From: Hemicentrotus pulcherrimus
Lineage: Eukaryota > Echinodermata > Echinoidea > Camarodonta > Strongylocentrotidae
Reading direction: 5' to 3'
Length of the DNA: 64,000 bases
Assembly (NCBI GenBank): GCA_003118195.1
Contig: BEXV01000020.1
Coordinates: forward strand, 486,439 to 550,438
The notes under the pieces are model-generated. The model was not told where the DNA came from. It ran no database searches and saw only the letters and a list, made by a program, of their open reading frames with translations. Positions 49,008 to 59,340 of this stretch are shown one piece after another. The position numbers and the translations under genes were made by a program. Every line of letters starts with the position of its first letter. The stretch's first letter is position 1.

Positions 49008-49253
49008 ATGATGAAGAATAATGAAATAGAAATCGATATCAGCCTGTTTGAGGTACCTCATGCTGAAATCTTTGAAAAAAAGCATGCTTTGGGATTCATC
49101 AATGAACTGGGATCCAGCAGGTTTCATAAAGACCATTGTGGCTTCTTCAGTGTATCAAGTGAAGATACCTTTGAGTTTGTCCAATCGAATTGTAATCTAA
49201 CTGTAAAGGATAAGAGAATAAGCAAACACTCCCAAGATTCTAACTGTCTGTAA
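49008..49253 (+). CDS. orphan small ORF, doubtful
   Basis: An 81-codon ATG-initiated frame with mixed, soluble-protein-like composition (start MMKNNEIEIDISLFEVP, end KHSQDSNCL). There is an in-frame stop 9 bases upstream of the ATG. I recognise no family. It lies in the giant intron on the coding strand. A possible donor (CAA|GTGAAG, GT at 49159) would leave phase 1, matching the acceptor at 54265, but with a one-in-three chance of that. Treat as a hypothetical ORF. Confidence 0.15.
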   Translation: MMKNNEIEIDISLFEVPHAEIFEKKHALGFINELGSSRFHKDHCGFFSVSSEDTFEFVQSNCNLTVKDKRISKHSQDSNCL

Positions 49254-50410
49254 TCACATGGTGAAGCAAGCTAACAACTTCTTACTAAAAACTTTAAGAG
49301 AGTAAGGCTAGAAACCATTCACAATACGATCTTCTCCAAGTCATTATATCACCTCTTGCTTTTCATTGACCCTGCATGTGTCTATCTCTAAGTCAGGGAC
49401 TCTTCCATAATCCTCCCAACTACCAATCAATTGTGCATCCATCCATCCCTCCCGCAGACCCTGCTTTGTTCCCCTCCAAGCTCACCCCCTCCCTTTTTCA
49501 CCGTAATCCCATTATCATGCCATGGGCTTAGCCCCCCTACTTACACGCACCCTATTTTATTTGAGCATCACGGTAATAAGGATTCGGCTATTCACCTGAG
49601 CGCATTCTCATTTCGGGGCACCTCGTCTCGCTCGCTGGCGGATGAACGCACACCAAAGTGCACAATCCGCCACACATCGCTCTTGTTTTTCTTGCGGCGC
49701 ACACGGAGAAGATGATCGTGATCCGTGTAGCAATTCATAATATTGATTGGAGGTACTTGTTTGTGCATGAGATTCAAGAAGGAAGGTGTTTTTTTGTTAT
49801 AACCAAATTGCTTTGGAACTAACCCCATGGACATATACTCTCTCCCTTTTGGAATATATCAGGGATTCACTTTCCAATTCGGATATCACAGGGGGTAAGA
49901 CTTTATCACTTCGCAAACTTAAACGTTTTTACCTTAATTTACCTTAATTTACCTTAGTCGTTCATCATTAGCATTTGACGTTGTCCGCTAATTGCACCCA
50001 CCTTGTGGTTGCCATTGATGAAGCCAACACTTCAGAAGGGGCCCATTGATTTTCGACGCGTCTATTTCTTCAACAGTTGTTAACGAGACTGCAAACAAGT
50101 CTTGAGAAAATGCACAGGTGTGTCTGTTGGTTCAAGGTTGTCTGCACAAACTTGAATGATGCAAAATTTGTGTATTTTTGTTGTTACCCTTCTGTTTTAT
50201 CCAAACATACATAAGTAATTCAAGGTCCATTCAATTACAAGGTGTTGATGACTTTAAAAATATTTCTTTAGTCATTATGAACTTTCATATTTGCCTTTTA
50301 TATCTACTTTATATTCGCCTTTTATGTCTACTTTATATTCATACCCTGTCCAAGTTTTATTATTTTTCAAGTACTATGTGAAAAATTAATTTGTCCTAAA
50401 TTTATGTTCT

Positions 50411-50490
50411 TAACCCATTGCTTACGGGAACCTGGTGGTCCCTGTGTTAAGCCTATGGGAATAAGATAATTCAGTAGTCAACAGGTTAAT
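50411..50490. repeat. 'TTAACCCATTG' hairpin-type repeat
   Basis: 'ttaacccattgcttacggga' with 'cagtagtcaacaggttaat' at the other end. The same layout (taacccattgcctgc ... agtagtcgatgggttaac) occurs at 61233-61319, and a half copy 'tactcaatgggttaac' near 53292. Confidence 0.55.
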
Positions 50491-51490
50491 AATGTGACAT
50501 ATTATAGCTTACATCTAAAAGTATTCAACAGGGGCTCTAATTCAACCGGTCCACTTTTCATTCTTAAGTTACAAAAAGCACACAAAACACATCAAATTGA
50601 CAAGGGATATGAATTATTTAGTGCTTAATTATTTTTTGGTCTATATATCCTTCTTTATATGTTTGTGTATATCTAATGGTGCTGTGTCTCACAACATCAT
50701 TTCATAAGACTTTTACAGTTGTTATTTTGCTATTTGCCTACTCTTGTAGGAGGTAGAACTCATTCAGTAGATACCAGTATATTTTTTGAAAATAATGTCA
50801 TACACAAACTTTTTACAAATGAATAGGATTGTAAAGGATATGGTTTGTTGAAGATGAAGTCACTGTAGGGGGTATTGCGAATGAACTGATATTTAGCGGT
50901 AGCTTATATGATACAGTAGAATTATGAATAGTGCTTTGTGTATCAGCCGCGACACAAAACTCCCTTTTATATTCCATCATTTGTACTTGACACATCTTTA
51001 AACTGAAAGCAAGGTAGTCATTCGTGCAGTTTCGCTCGCTGATTCATAATGCGTCATTGATATCATTGTGTTTGAAAAAATAGCATGGGAGGATGGTTGA
51101 AGAACATCAGATATGACTACTCTATTTTGTTAGCCTGTTTGTGAGTTTCGCGTGGTGTGTATGAAATACAAAAGTTTGATTTGAAAACATCAAGAATAAT
51201 TTTCTACATTGCCAAAGAGGAAAGAGGCTGATCATGTCAGGATCGATGAATCTTAATCACAATGAATGTTCTTTAATAGGAAACAATGATCTTAGTAGGA
51301 AAACCGAATATAAATGATGGAATTAATGATATTTGTGGAAGTAGGAAAAAACAAACATTGTTTGTGCAAATATGACTGAAACTTTTAAAAGCAATGTTTG
51401 AACAAGAATTTCAAATTGTTACAAGGAAATAAAATCAATAATGTCTTTACTAAATGAGCTGATTGGTGTTCCCCCAAAACATGATAAAAT

Positions 51491-51810
51491 CTTGATGCAC
51501 TTGATCTATTCAATAATTTACTAAAGAGTTTGTTGTTTCCCCATCTGAAATCAATATTTTATTGATCCTAAATTGGAGTAAAAAATATTTGAAATATTTT
51601 GTTGATGTTATCTTTGTAATTAAATATCTCTAACATAAATATCATGATACACTTGATCTATTCAATAATTTACTGAAGAGTTTGTTGTTGCCTTATCAAA
51701 AATCTATATTTCATTGATCCTAATTGGAGTGAAAATATTTAAATTATGTTGTTGATGTTATCTTTGTAATTAATATCTCTTACATAAATATCTTGATACA
51801 CTTTTAATCA
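51491..51810. repeat. ~150-bp tandem duplication
   Basis: 'cacttgatctattcaataat', 'gagtttgttgtt', 'ttgatgttatctttgtaatt' and 'acataaatatc' recur at about 150-bp spacing, with a third partial start near 51790. Confidence 0.85.
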
Positions 51811-52952
51811 CAGCAGCATACCAATGATGACAAGCTCAATCAATATATCTTTGCAATCAAAGATTTTGTTCATGATGATGTTGTATACATGATGATGGTG
51901 TATCTATTATTAGGATTGTAAATGCAATATGTTTTATATAAAGTTTTGCAACACTATCCACAATGTGACCCCCATATTAGCTCCTTTCCTTTCTTAAGAA
52001 AGTAAAATAAAAGGAAAATTTCCTTAAATCTTTAAACAAAATTGAGCTTCATTTCAAATTATCAGCTTTTTGGTCATTTCAAAAGAGGTGAAAATTCAAA
52101 AGAATCTGAAAAACTTTCGCTTCATTTCAAAATCACGTTCATTGAAGTATCTAATCATTTGACATATGTAGGTCTTTGATATCAAAATGAGGAAATGCGT
52201 AATAATGACAAAGAAAAAGAGGGGGGGGGGCGTCTAAAGTAAACTTTGAGTGCAATGTAACCCAGAGCCAAGAAAATACATACTGAAAACTTTTCATTCA
52301 ATGTAGGTTAGTAGAAATAAACACTCCCAATTACTAAAAGCTGAGTGTGTACCATATGGCCTGTGAGATTGGAGAGACTCTCCCTGACATGGCGAGTCAA
52401 AATATTGGATACGTTAAATTATATAATTGCCACAACAAAGCAGACCTTTTAATCAGTATGTAAAATAGCACACATTAACTGCATTTTCATTTCCTTTGCC
52501 TAAGAAAATCTACTTCAGTAGCATTAAAAGTGTATATATGACACTATCTATCAGCATGTCAATAGCATCACACTGGTAGAAGACTTAAATAGTTATAAAC
52601 TGACAGTTTATTTGTATAGATCCCCCAATATGTTACCCTTTATGAATGATGTGTTTACCAAGTAGTATTTCCATTAGGAGTATATATTTATATGGTAATC
52701 AGTGCATCCAAAGTACAACCACTTTGTCAATCTGGGGTATATATTGCTAAATCGTTAGTCAGAAGGGAACCGCTTAAAATCGATGATTAACTCCCCAAAA
52801 TAACACACAAAAAGAGAAAGAAACTGGAACACTTCAATCGCCAAGAGAACCATATGAACCAGGGCGACACAGTTCTTCTAAAGCCCTCAATATTGTAGTT
52901 CATTGTCAACCTGTCAAACTAGAGACTCATCAATTTGAAATTGAGCTCTCAT

Positions 52953-53105
52953 CTGGGGGGTGTTTCACAAAGCCTTTTTTCAATGACAAATGACCAAAAT
53001 CAGTGACAACTCTGCTGCTAACTAATCAGAAGCAAGAATGTCACTAGCTTATATAACAGAAACTGTCATTTGTCACTGATGACAAGTTTTGTGAAACACC
53101 CCCAG
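52953..53105. mobile_element. 'GTGTTTCACAAAG' MITE, short copy
   Basis: Ends ctggggggtgtttcacaaag and ttttgtgaaacacccccag. Inner arms 'caatgacaaatgac..cagtgaca' pair with 'tgtcatttgtcactgatgac'. Only the termini match the members at 35611 and 61670; the body differs. Confidence 0.85.
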
Positions 53106-53150
53106 GTGTCTCTTGACAAGGGTACGTGCACACCTGTCGTACCCTCTGTT

Positions 53151-53200
53151 AGAGCCAGAAGGCCATCAAGTCTTATTGCAATTAACACTCTTTTGGCACT
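53151..53200. repeat. hairpin family, copy 9
   Basis: 'agagccagaaggccatcaag' and 'attaacactcttttggcact' form the arms. It is followed by 'cagtagatgata', the family tail. A weaker copy (10) follows at 53302-53345, with 'ggttaactctagaaaatggt', 'ggtcttctgtctcc' and 'aaacagatgatatc'. Confidence 0.65.
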
Positions 53201-53828
53201 CAGTAGATGATACTGTCTGTTTGGCATTAACCAATAGGATACCGAACTCTCTTATTCCCATTTCCTCAATACAGAGACCAACAAGTTCCTGTACTCAATG
53301 GGTTAACTCTAGAAAATGGTAGGAGTTAACGGTCTTCTGTCTCCAAACAGATGATATCTTCCAAGAGCGTTCTTCTCTTGTCTTTAATATCTCATCATGT
53401 GCCCAGCAGAAAGGCATTACTTTTTTAAATTCTCAATAGTTTAGTGTATTCAATTCCAGTGCTCACAACCTTCTATATACTTGGCACACATCATACTCCC
53501 TGTTTTGTTTTGTTGTGTGGACACAGTCATCAGGTGTTGTTGTGGTCATGTGACCTCGTTTTTTTACCCATGCACTGACTAATTATCGACAAATGTTTGC
53601 ATGCCACTTGGAGTTTGGTTCGTCCTCTTTGGAGTGTCAAAGTACCTTTGAGGTGTGATTAAAAAAACAAAGGGGGAAGGGTCGTTCTACGGTCGTGAGA
53701 GTAAATTGATATGTTTGATGTTCTTTCGATGATGACTAGGGTTTCAAGTGGACAGTAACTACTTTATGTTTTGATGGGTGCTGATTGCTTAATTGTTTGC
53801 GATACCTCTATCTCCAAACTGAGGCAGA

Positions 53829-53940
53829 ATGACGAGTATTCCAGTGGAAGATGAAGAGGATTTGGATGACAATGTTAAGAAGGCAGGAGAAGAAGAACAT
53901 GCTACCAATGATCATAAGGATAGGAATGAAAACAAAAAAA
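53829..53940 (+). CDS. candidate alternative first coding exon of the RADIL-like gene
   Basis: An ATG with a purine at -3 (cagaATG) opens a 57-codon frame starting MTSIPVEDEEDLDDNVKKA, strongly acidic and then Lys/Asn-rich, unlike the surrounding AT-rich noise. A possible donor (AAAA|GTAAAA, GT at 53941) leaves 112 nt, that is phase 1, which fits the acceptor at 54265; the join would make Asn followed by EILLSEEECPL. That would give a product lacking the first half of RA1. The donor is only moderate, no promoter is proven, and phase agreement occurs by chance one time in three. Confidence 0.3.
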
Positions 53941-54264
53941 GTAAAAGTCAATGCCACTTCATGGTAGCTATGTTCATGACACTCATGGATATGTTTTTGT
54001 GATCGCTCATGATTCTTTATGCCATTTAATTACTGCTTGATACTTTTGGATGCCTTTGTGAAGTGTGCTGTATTTCTACGCTCACAACGCCACTGCCCAA
54101 AGATTCTCACTGTAAGCAGAGATTTAGAATTTAGATATTTTGTACATGATGATATTTTCAATATTGTACAAATTCATCAATAGTCATAAAGAGAAGTGTG
54201 GAAAAATGTTATTTTGTGTGTTTCAGTGAAAATAATCAGTATTCATTTCCTCTTTTTTTTTCAG

Positions 54265-56216
54265 ATGAAATTCTTCTGTCCGAGGAGGAATGTCCGTTGG
54301 ACATAGCTGTAGAAAGCAAACGCAAAGTCCGGTTTGTTCTTAAAGTTCCCCAGGATCAGGACATGGCGAATCAAAATGGGGCCCTGCCGGCCCTTACGGA
54401 CTCCGCCCGGCACAAGATGCTCAGCAAATTCTTTGGAGTTAACACCAGTGAATTGACTCTACCCTTCTCCCAGTCTTTACCCTCTACACACGATCACCTG
54501 TCCAACGGTTTTGACTCGCCACGCTCGGACACCCATTCCAACAGCGATGCCATCAGTCTCAGCAGCAGTAACAGCAGCAATAGCAGCTTTTCAAATGGAC
54601 AGCGGAAAAACAGAGGACAAAAACCCATACTGGGTTCAAACGGGGTGACAGGATTATTACTTAAACCGCAGACTCCTCGCTTCAAGCGAAAGGCACCTGG
54701 GCCTGGACATGAGCACAGAAATATACGGCCACCTAACAGGACACAGAAAAAGAGACACAGGCCAAAGTCACTGACCTTGATGCTTGAAAGAAGTCTGAGC
54801 TTGAAACGGAGGCAAAATGGAAGTGGTAGGAGTCAGAATGGTAAGGAACTCTCAACGGAGGAATCAGCTCCGGGAGTCCTCAAGGTGTTTGGGGACTCCA
54901 TTTGCCCTGGATCAAATTATAAGAGTATACTTGCTTCCGCCAGTTCATCAGCTGTTGAGTTGGTGAAGGAAATTTTGACCAGGTATTCTCTACCCCGAAG
55001 CGCACATAGGGAGTATGTTCTATGTGATGTCATTGGAAAGTTTATAAGTCGGAAGCAAAATGGACTAAAGAAGACAGAAAAGGAGGATTCTCAAGACACG
55101 TGGATCGAGGAATGTGTAAGACCACTTGCAGACAATGAGAAACCACTGCTACTCCAGTCTTTCTGGAAGCCAGATGATGGCCTGGTAAGGCGATTTGAGA
55201 TCAGAAGGCGACTGGATCTCCCACCAGAGGAGATAGACAGCATCACGTCGGGTATCAACAAGAATGCCAGGAGGCTTCAGATGTCCAGGTCACATGCGGT
55301 TGCCAATGAGACTTGTGTGGACAGATTTGACAATGGCGAAAACGGTGTGGATATTGAAAATGGGTTCTTCAATGGAGACCTTGCCTCCCATTCCAGCCCA
55401 AGATCAAGCATCATCCGCTCTCAGGACCAGAACTTGAGCATGGAACGTGAGGAAACAGAGAGCAGCGACGAGCCACTCACTTGCAACATCAGAATGCCTT
55501 CAGAACTGCCATATTTCTTGACCCTCCATGGGTATGACAACCATGATCTGTTGATGCACATGCTCACCAAGGAGGTGATGCTTGTTGGCAATAGACACAT
55601 TGAACCTGAGGAGGATGATAGCGACGAACTGTATACAGAGGGCATTGACATCTCTTTGGAGGCCCCTGATATCTTGCCACAGCACTGTTGGGTCTTCCGC
55701 CAACAGAGACATCTGGAGGGCCAGGAAGATTCGAGAGAGGAAGAGAGTGAATTCGTTGTAAGGCTAGAGACCCTTCCCGATGCGCATGTCATCATCAATG
55801 GCATCCCTGTTTCAGGGAGTGCCACTCTCAACCCAGGAGACTTTGTGTGCTTTGGTCACCACTACGCATTCATGTACAAGGACCCTGCGGCCTGTACGTC
55901 TCCGGCCATGTTCCCGTGGAGCATCCCAGCCGCCATGACCCAGAGGCGATGGGTCGCCCCCAACCAGTATCTTGCCCAGAAAGCCAAGGAGTATGCCAAC
56001 GACAAGCAGAGGATTAAGGTCTTGTACAGACCTCACGATGAGGACCAGATCATCGGATGGATCGGACAACATCTGGAGAAGGCGGACACCAAATGTCCTC
56101 TTGGGATCTCCTACCTCCTAGCTTCAATGGTGGAATACTCCGCCTACCACTTCCACCAGACCAACGCAAAATCACTCATTATCAAAACATCAACTCTCAT
56201 CCAAGGCATCGCATGG
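54265..56216 (+). CDS. RADIL: RADIL-like gene, large exon: RA1 end, linker, RA2, FHA, DIL start
   Basis: Acceptor is a T-run with CAG (54262-54264); donor GCATGG|GTAAGA (GT at 56217). Entry phase 1, exit phase 0; 651 residues counting the split Asp. Domains by exon residue: end of the first RA domain (1-33, 'LSEEECPL' and 'VRFVLKVPQ'); Ser/Asn-rich linker (about 86-112); basic Pro/Arg/Lys linker (about 131-189); second RA domain (about 202-318, starting APGVLKVFGDSICPG with 'YVLCDVIGKF' and 'EKPLLLQSFWKP', very close to the RA domain of vertebrate RADIL/RASIP1); FHA-like domain (about 414-543, 'PQHCWVF', 'VIINGIPV' and 'GDFVCFGHHYAF'); DIL domain start (about 593 on, 'IIGWIGQHL' and 'GISYLLASMVEYSAYHF'). 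The family acts as Rap/Ras effectors in cell adhesion and migration and in vessel or epithelial tube formation. The frame is open upstream to a GTG at 54198, but that part is intron. Confidence 0.9.
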
Positions 56217-57050
56217 GTAAGAATTATTTTGATAATTTGATCGTATCGCTCCCTATTTTTGTCCCTTTTCATTAAACCCATTTTCAAAGAACATTTTTTA
56301 AAACTCCAAAACTATGGTTTAATTCTTACATTTTGAAATTTACATTAATTATTTGTGGATGCACACTAGAATAAGAAAGTTGTATTATCAAAATGACCCA
56401 TCCAATAAGCAAGTATAAGTTTCATGTATGTCATGAAGACATGATTGTCATATCGTTCATTGTTTTAGATGTGCTTTTCTGGATGAATATCACACAAATA
56501 TTCCACTACAAACTTTTTGACAGGTTATGTTAAATATGTACACATGAACAAGGCATGAATGAAATACATCAGACTTGGGGTAAAATGATGGAACATTTTT
56601 GTTTAAAAACAACCAATCACTTTTTCACACACTGCATATGCAGGTGTTAAGTAGTACGTGAAGCACAAATTAATGATTGCAAAAATCAATAAGATAGCAA
56701 AGCATAGCAAACACAAGGTAATGCAAGGTTACACTTGTATCTTTAGAATACAATAGTATAGTTCTTTATTCATGCTACTCTAACTTGCATTCCTTCGTTC
56801 CGAAATATCTCTTTTAAAATCTTGTTTTGAATGAAAAGACAGATAAAAACACATGTGAAGTCAAAGGAGAAGAATGTTACCTCACATACTTTAGTGAAAA
56901 GCGATTGCTCTCATTTAAAGTCGAACAATAAAACTAGGTGGTGTAAATCAATATATCGCCCAGTACATGAGACCTAATTCTAAGAACTGTCAGAACCTTG
57001 GGGTGTGAATTCCCTATTCAGATAATTACATCCACTATTATGTCAACTGC

Positions 57051-57112
57051 TGAGAGCGAGAAGGGCGTTAACTCTGTGTATTAAATAGGAGTGAAGGCCT
57101 TTCTGGCTTTCA
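57051..57112. repeat. hairpin family, copy 11
   Basis: 'gagagcgagaagggcgttaa' pairs with 'gaaggcctttctggctttc'; loop 'ctctgtgtattaaatagg'; tail 'aaaggatgatgttat'. Confidence 0.85.
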
Positions 57113-57280
57113 AAGGATGATGTTATATGTAGTTTTTAGGCCACTGCACAATTCACTTTCAGATTATAAGTATGTTTTGAAGTTAGAGAGCAGAGATTGT
57201 ATTCACAAAATCTTACTCAATCTAGTTTTGAACTATGTACTACAGTCTGTGTTATTTGTTGACACCTAGCTAAATAAGGT

Positions 57281-57541
57281 TTTATGGATGAAAGCTGTCA
57301 GTATCTTTGAAAATATTTTGTAAAAGTTATTTTAAAAGGCATAAAATGTTGATTCAAATCATATATATATTTTATTATCAAGGAGATTTCATGTTCTTGA
57401 TGTGAAACTTATGAAAAGTCTAAAATACTTCAATTTTTGCTTTTGAATATATTCTATACAATCGGCTGTCTGTAATGTTTAAATCCAACTTAGAGTTTAG
57501 TTTGATTTAGGATCTTTGTGAAACACCCCTCCCCCCCCCCC
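57281..57541. mobile_element. 'GTGTTTCACAAAG' MITE, 5'-truncated, running into gap
   Basis: From 'tttatgg' to 'gatctttgtgaaacacccct' it aligns with 61730-61981 over about 250 bp ('ttgtaaaagttattttaaaa', 'aaggagatttcatgttcttg'). The left terminal repeat is missing. The right terminus merges into a C-run that ends at the gap. Confidence 0.85.
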
Positions 57542-57898
57542 NNNNNNNNNNNNNNNNNNNNNNNNNNNNNNNNNNNNNNNNNNNNNNNNNNNNNNNNNNN
57601 NNNNNNNNNNNNNNNNNNNNNNNNNNNNNNNNNNNNNNNNNNNNNNNNNNNNNNNNNNNNNNNNNNNNNNNNNNNNNNNNNNNNNNNNNNNNNNNNNNNN
57701 NNNNNNNNNNNNNNNNNNNNNNNNNNNNNNNNNNNNNNNNNNNNNNNNNNNNNNNNNNNNNNNNNNNNNNNNNNNNNNNNNNNNNNNNNNNNNNNNNNNN
57801 NNNNNNNNNNNNNNNNNNNNNNNNNNNNNNNNNNNNNNNNNNNNNNNNNNNNNNNNNNNNNNNNNNNNNNNNNNNNNNNNNNNNNNNNNNNNNNNNNN
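57542..57898. other. assembly gap (357 N) between C-runs
   Basis: Unknown sequence bounded by a C-run on the left (about 57530-57541) and twenty-two C on the right (57899-57920). Open frames drawn across it are artefacts. Confidence 0.98.
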
Positions 57899-57920
57899 CC
57901 CCCCCCCCCCCCCCCCCCCC

Positions 57921-59302
57921 ACGGTCTAATAGGCTCTGAGTTGAAATTATCTTGTGAATATCCTGTACTTTCAATATAACGATTTATGTTTTAATAAAAT
58001 TGGGACAACAATCAGAAAGAAATAACACTTCTCAATTTATATCTCATCTTCGGGCATATATTTCTTCGAACAAAAATATTCAATGTCTGATCATTAGGAG
58101 TGCAGTGCCATGAAAAAGCACCTAATCAATATGCATGTTACATTTGACAAGATACAATCATGATGATGTTAATGTAAATTGATGTCATTAGGTTTGATAC
58201 AGGGCTGAAGTCATTATATAGTAATACAAGGTCCATGAATCTAGTGTGCTCCAATTATTAGCTTGAACCATTGAAAAGTTTGGTCCAGATACACAGGAAC
58301 ATTATTGATTGGAAGTTGTTTTTTTCAGAAAAATTTTGTAAATCTCAATCTTCATATGCCTAGAATATAATGGCTTAGATTATTTAGTGCCCCATAAAAG
58401 TCATAGTCTGCGATTTATATTATGATATAGCATTTAGAGTCTGTAATTATCTATTCCAATACTCAAGATGATGTGTAATGCAATTTAGTAATCCAATTGA
58501 ATGATTTTGTCATGTCCGTTGTTAGCATTCCTCTTCAAGATATTTGTAATGTGATATTGATTTTCTTCCGAGTTGCTGTTTTAATCCTGTTTCAATCCAA
58601 TTTCAAGAAAAGAAGGGTTATTTGGGTCACTGGTTCTTGACCTGTTTGTGCACCTTTTTACTTCTCCCCTGTGGTCCTAAGCCCTAAAGACAAATCAATT
58701 TTTGGCCATGTAGGTCTGTTAAAGCATAAAGCCTTCCGTTAATCACCTGTAACCTTTTTTGAGTGAAGATAATCATGCTTTGTCCAATCCATGGATGTTT
58801 TTCTCACAAACAAATTCTAGATGATGGGGAATGATATTTAAGTTTCCCATTTTCCAACATTTAAACAATAACTTTAATAGGACCCCATGGCAGAACAGTG
58901 GTATTATGTAAATGCTACTGAATAGGCTTTCTGCCATATTTATTTTTATGATTTACCATGTATATTTTTTAATTGTTTAATTAAATAAACCTCTAACAAA
59001 CAAACTCAACTTTTGCTTTCAAACCAAAGATGACTTGTATTTTTATTAAAATAGTTAAGAAAATTTGATAGCAATGCCATAACTTAGGAATGAATATTAT
59101 GACAAGACTTACAATAATGTGAATAATATATAATCAGCATCCTGATCTTACTTGAGATTATGAAAAACAAATATAATATTGTCTGTTAATCATAATTATG
59201 ATTTCTTTTGCATTTGCTATGGGCCTAAATGACATTTCAATATACCGGTATATTAGTTTCAAAGACACTTATCATAATATTCATCTATTTTATTCCCTAC
59301 AG
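57921..59302. other. rest of the intron, nothing recognised
   Basis: AT-rich sequence. 58900-58990 ends 'aattgtttaattaaataaac' and could be a retroelement tail, but nothing else supports it. Confidence 0.45.
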
Positions 59303-59340
59303 GATACAACTAAAAGTCTTGCCAATCGCCCAACCGAAAA
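59303..59340 (+). CDS. RADIL: RADIL-like gene, 38-nt micro-exon in the DIL region
   Basis: Acceptor TTCCCTACAG (AG at 59301-59302), donor GAAAA|GTAAGT (GT at 59341), a consensus donor. It encodes DTTKSLANRPTE plus two bases of Lys, entering in phase 0 and leaving in phase 2. The next exon supplies the G of AAG. Its phases match both neighbours and it joins 'IQGIAW' to 'KPEDVHATM'. Its small size makes it easy for gene predictors to miss. Confidence 0.8.

Larger units (their letters stand above)
49254..52952. other. intronic sequence, no gene supported
   Basis: 49430-49730 is GC-richer and non-repetitive. Short tandems include 'accttaattt' x3 near 49931-49957 and a 23-bp pair with 'gccttttat.tctactttata' at 50291-50341. 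A G-run sits near 52220-52230. Confidence 0.45.
6305..54264 (+). other. giant intron (~48 kb) splitting the N-terminal RA domain
   Basis: It begins GTGAGA after phase 1 and ends in a T-run plus CAG before phase 1 at 54265. Both the phases and the protein fold continue across the junction, so no further constitutive exon is needed inside. It holds most of the repeats and transposon remnants listed here. A candidate alternative first exon (53829-53940) lies near its 3' end. Confidence 0.7.
56217..59302 (+). other. intron within the DIL domain region
   Basis: GTAAGA to TCCCTACAG, phase 0. It holds a hairpin-family copy (57051), a truncated MITE (57281) and the 357-N gap. No extra exon is needed, because the protein reads on from Trp to DTTKSLANRPTEK. 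Confidence 0.8.

Noticed and set aside
54494..56072. Antisense open frames opposite the large RADIL-like exon
   Set aside because: Shadow frames of real coding sequence on the other strand.
57497..57979. Long open frames on both strands
   Set aside because: They run through the N gap and C homopolymers.
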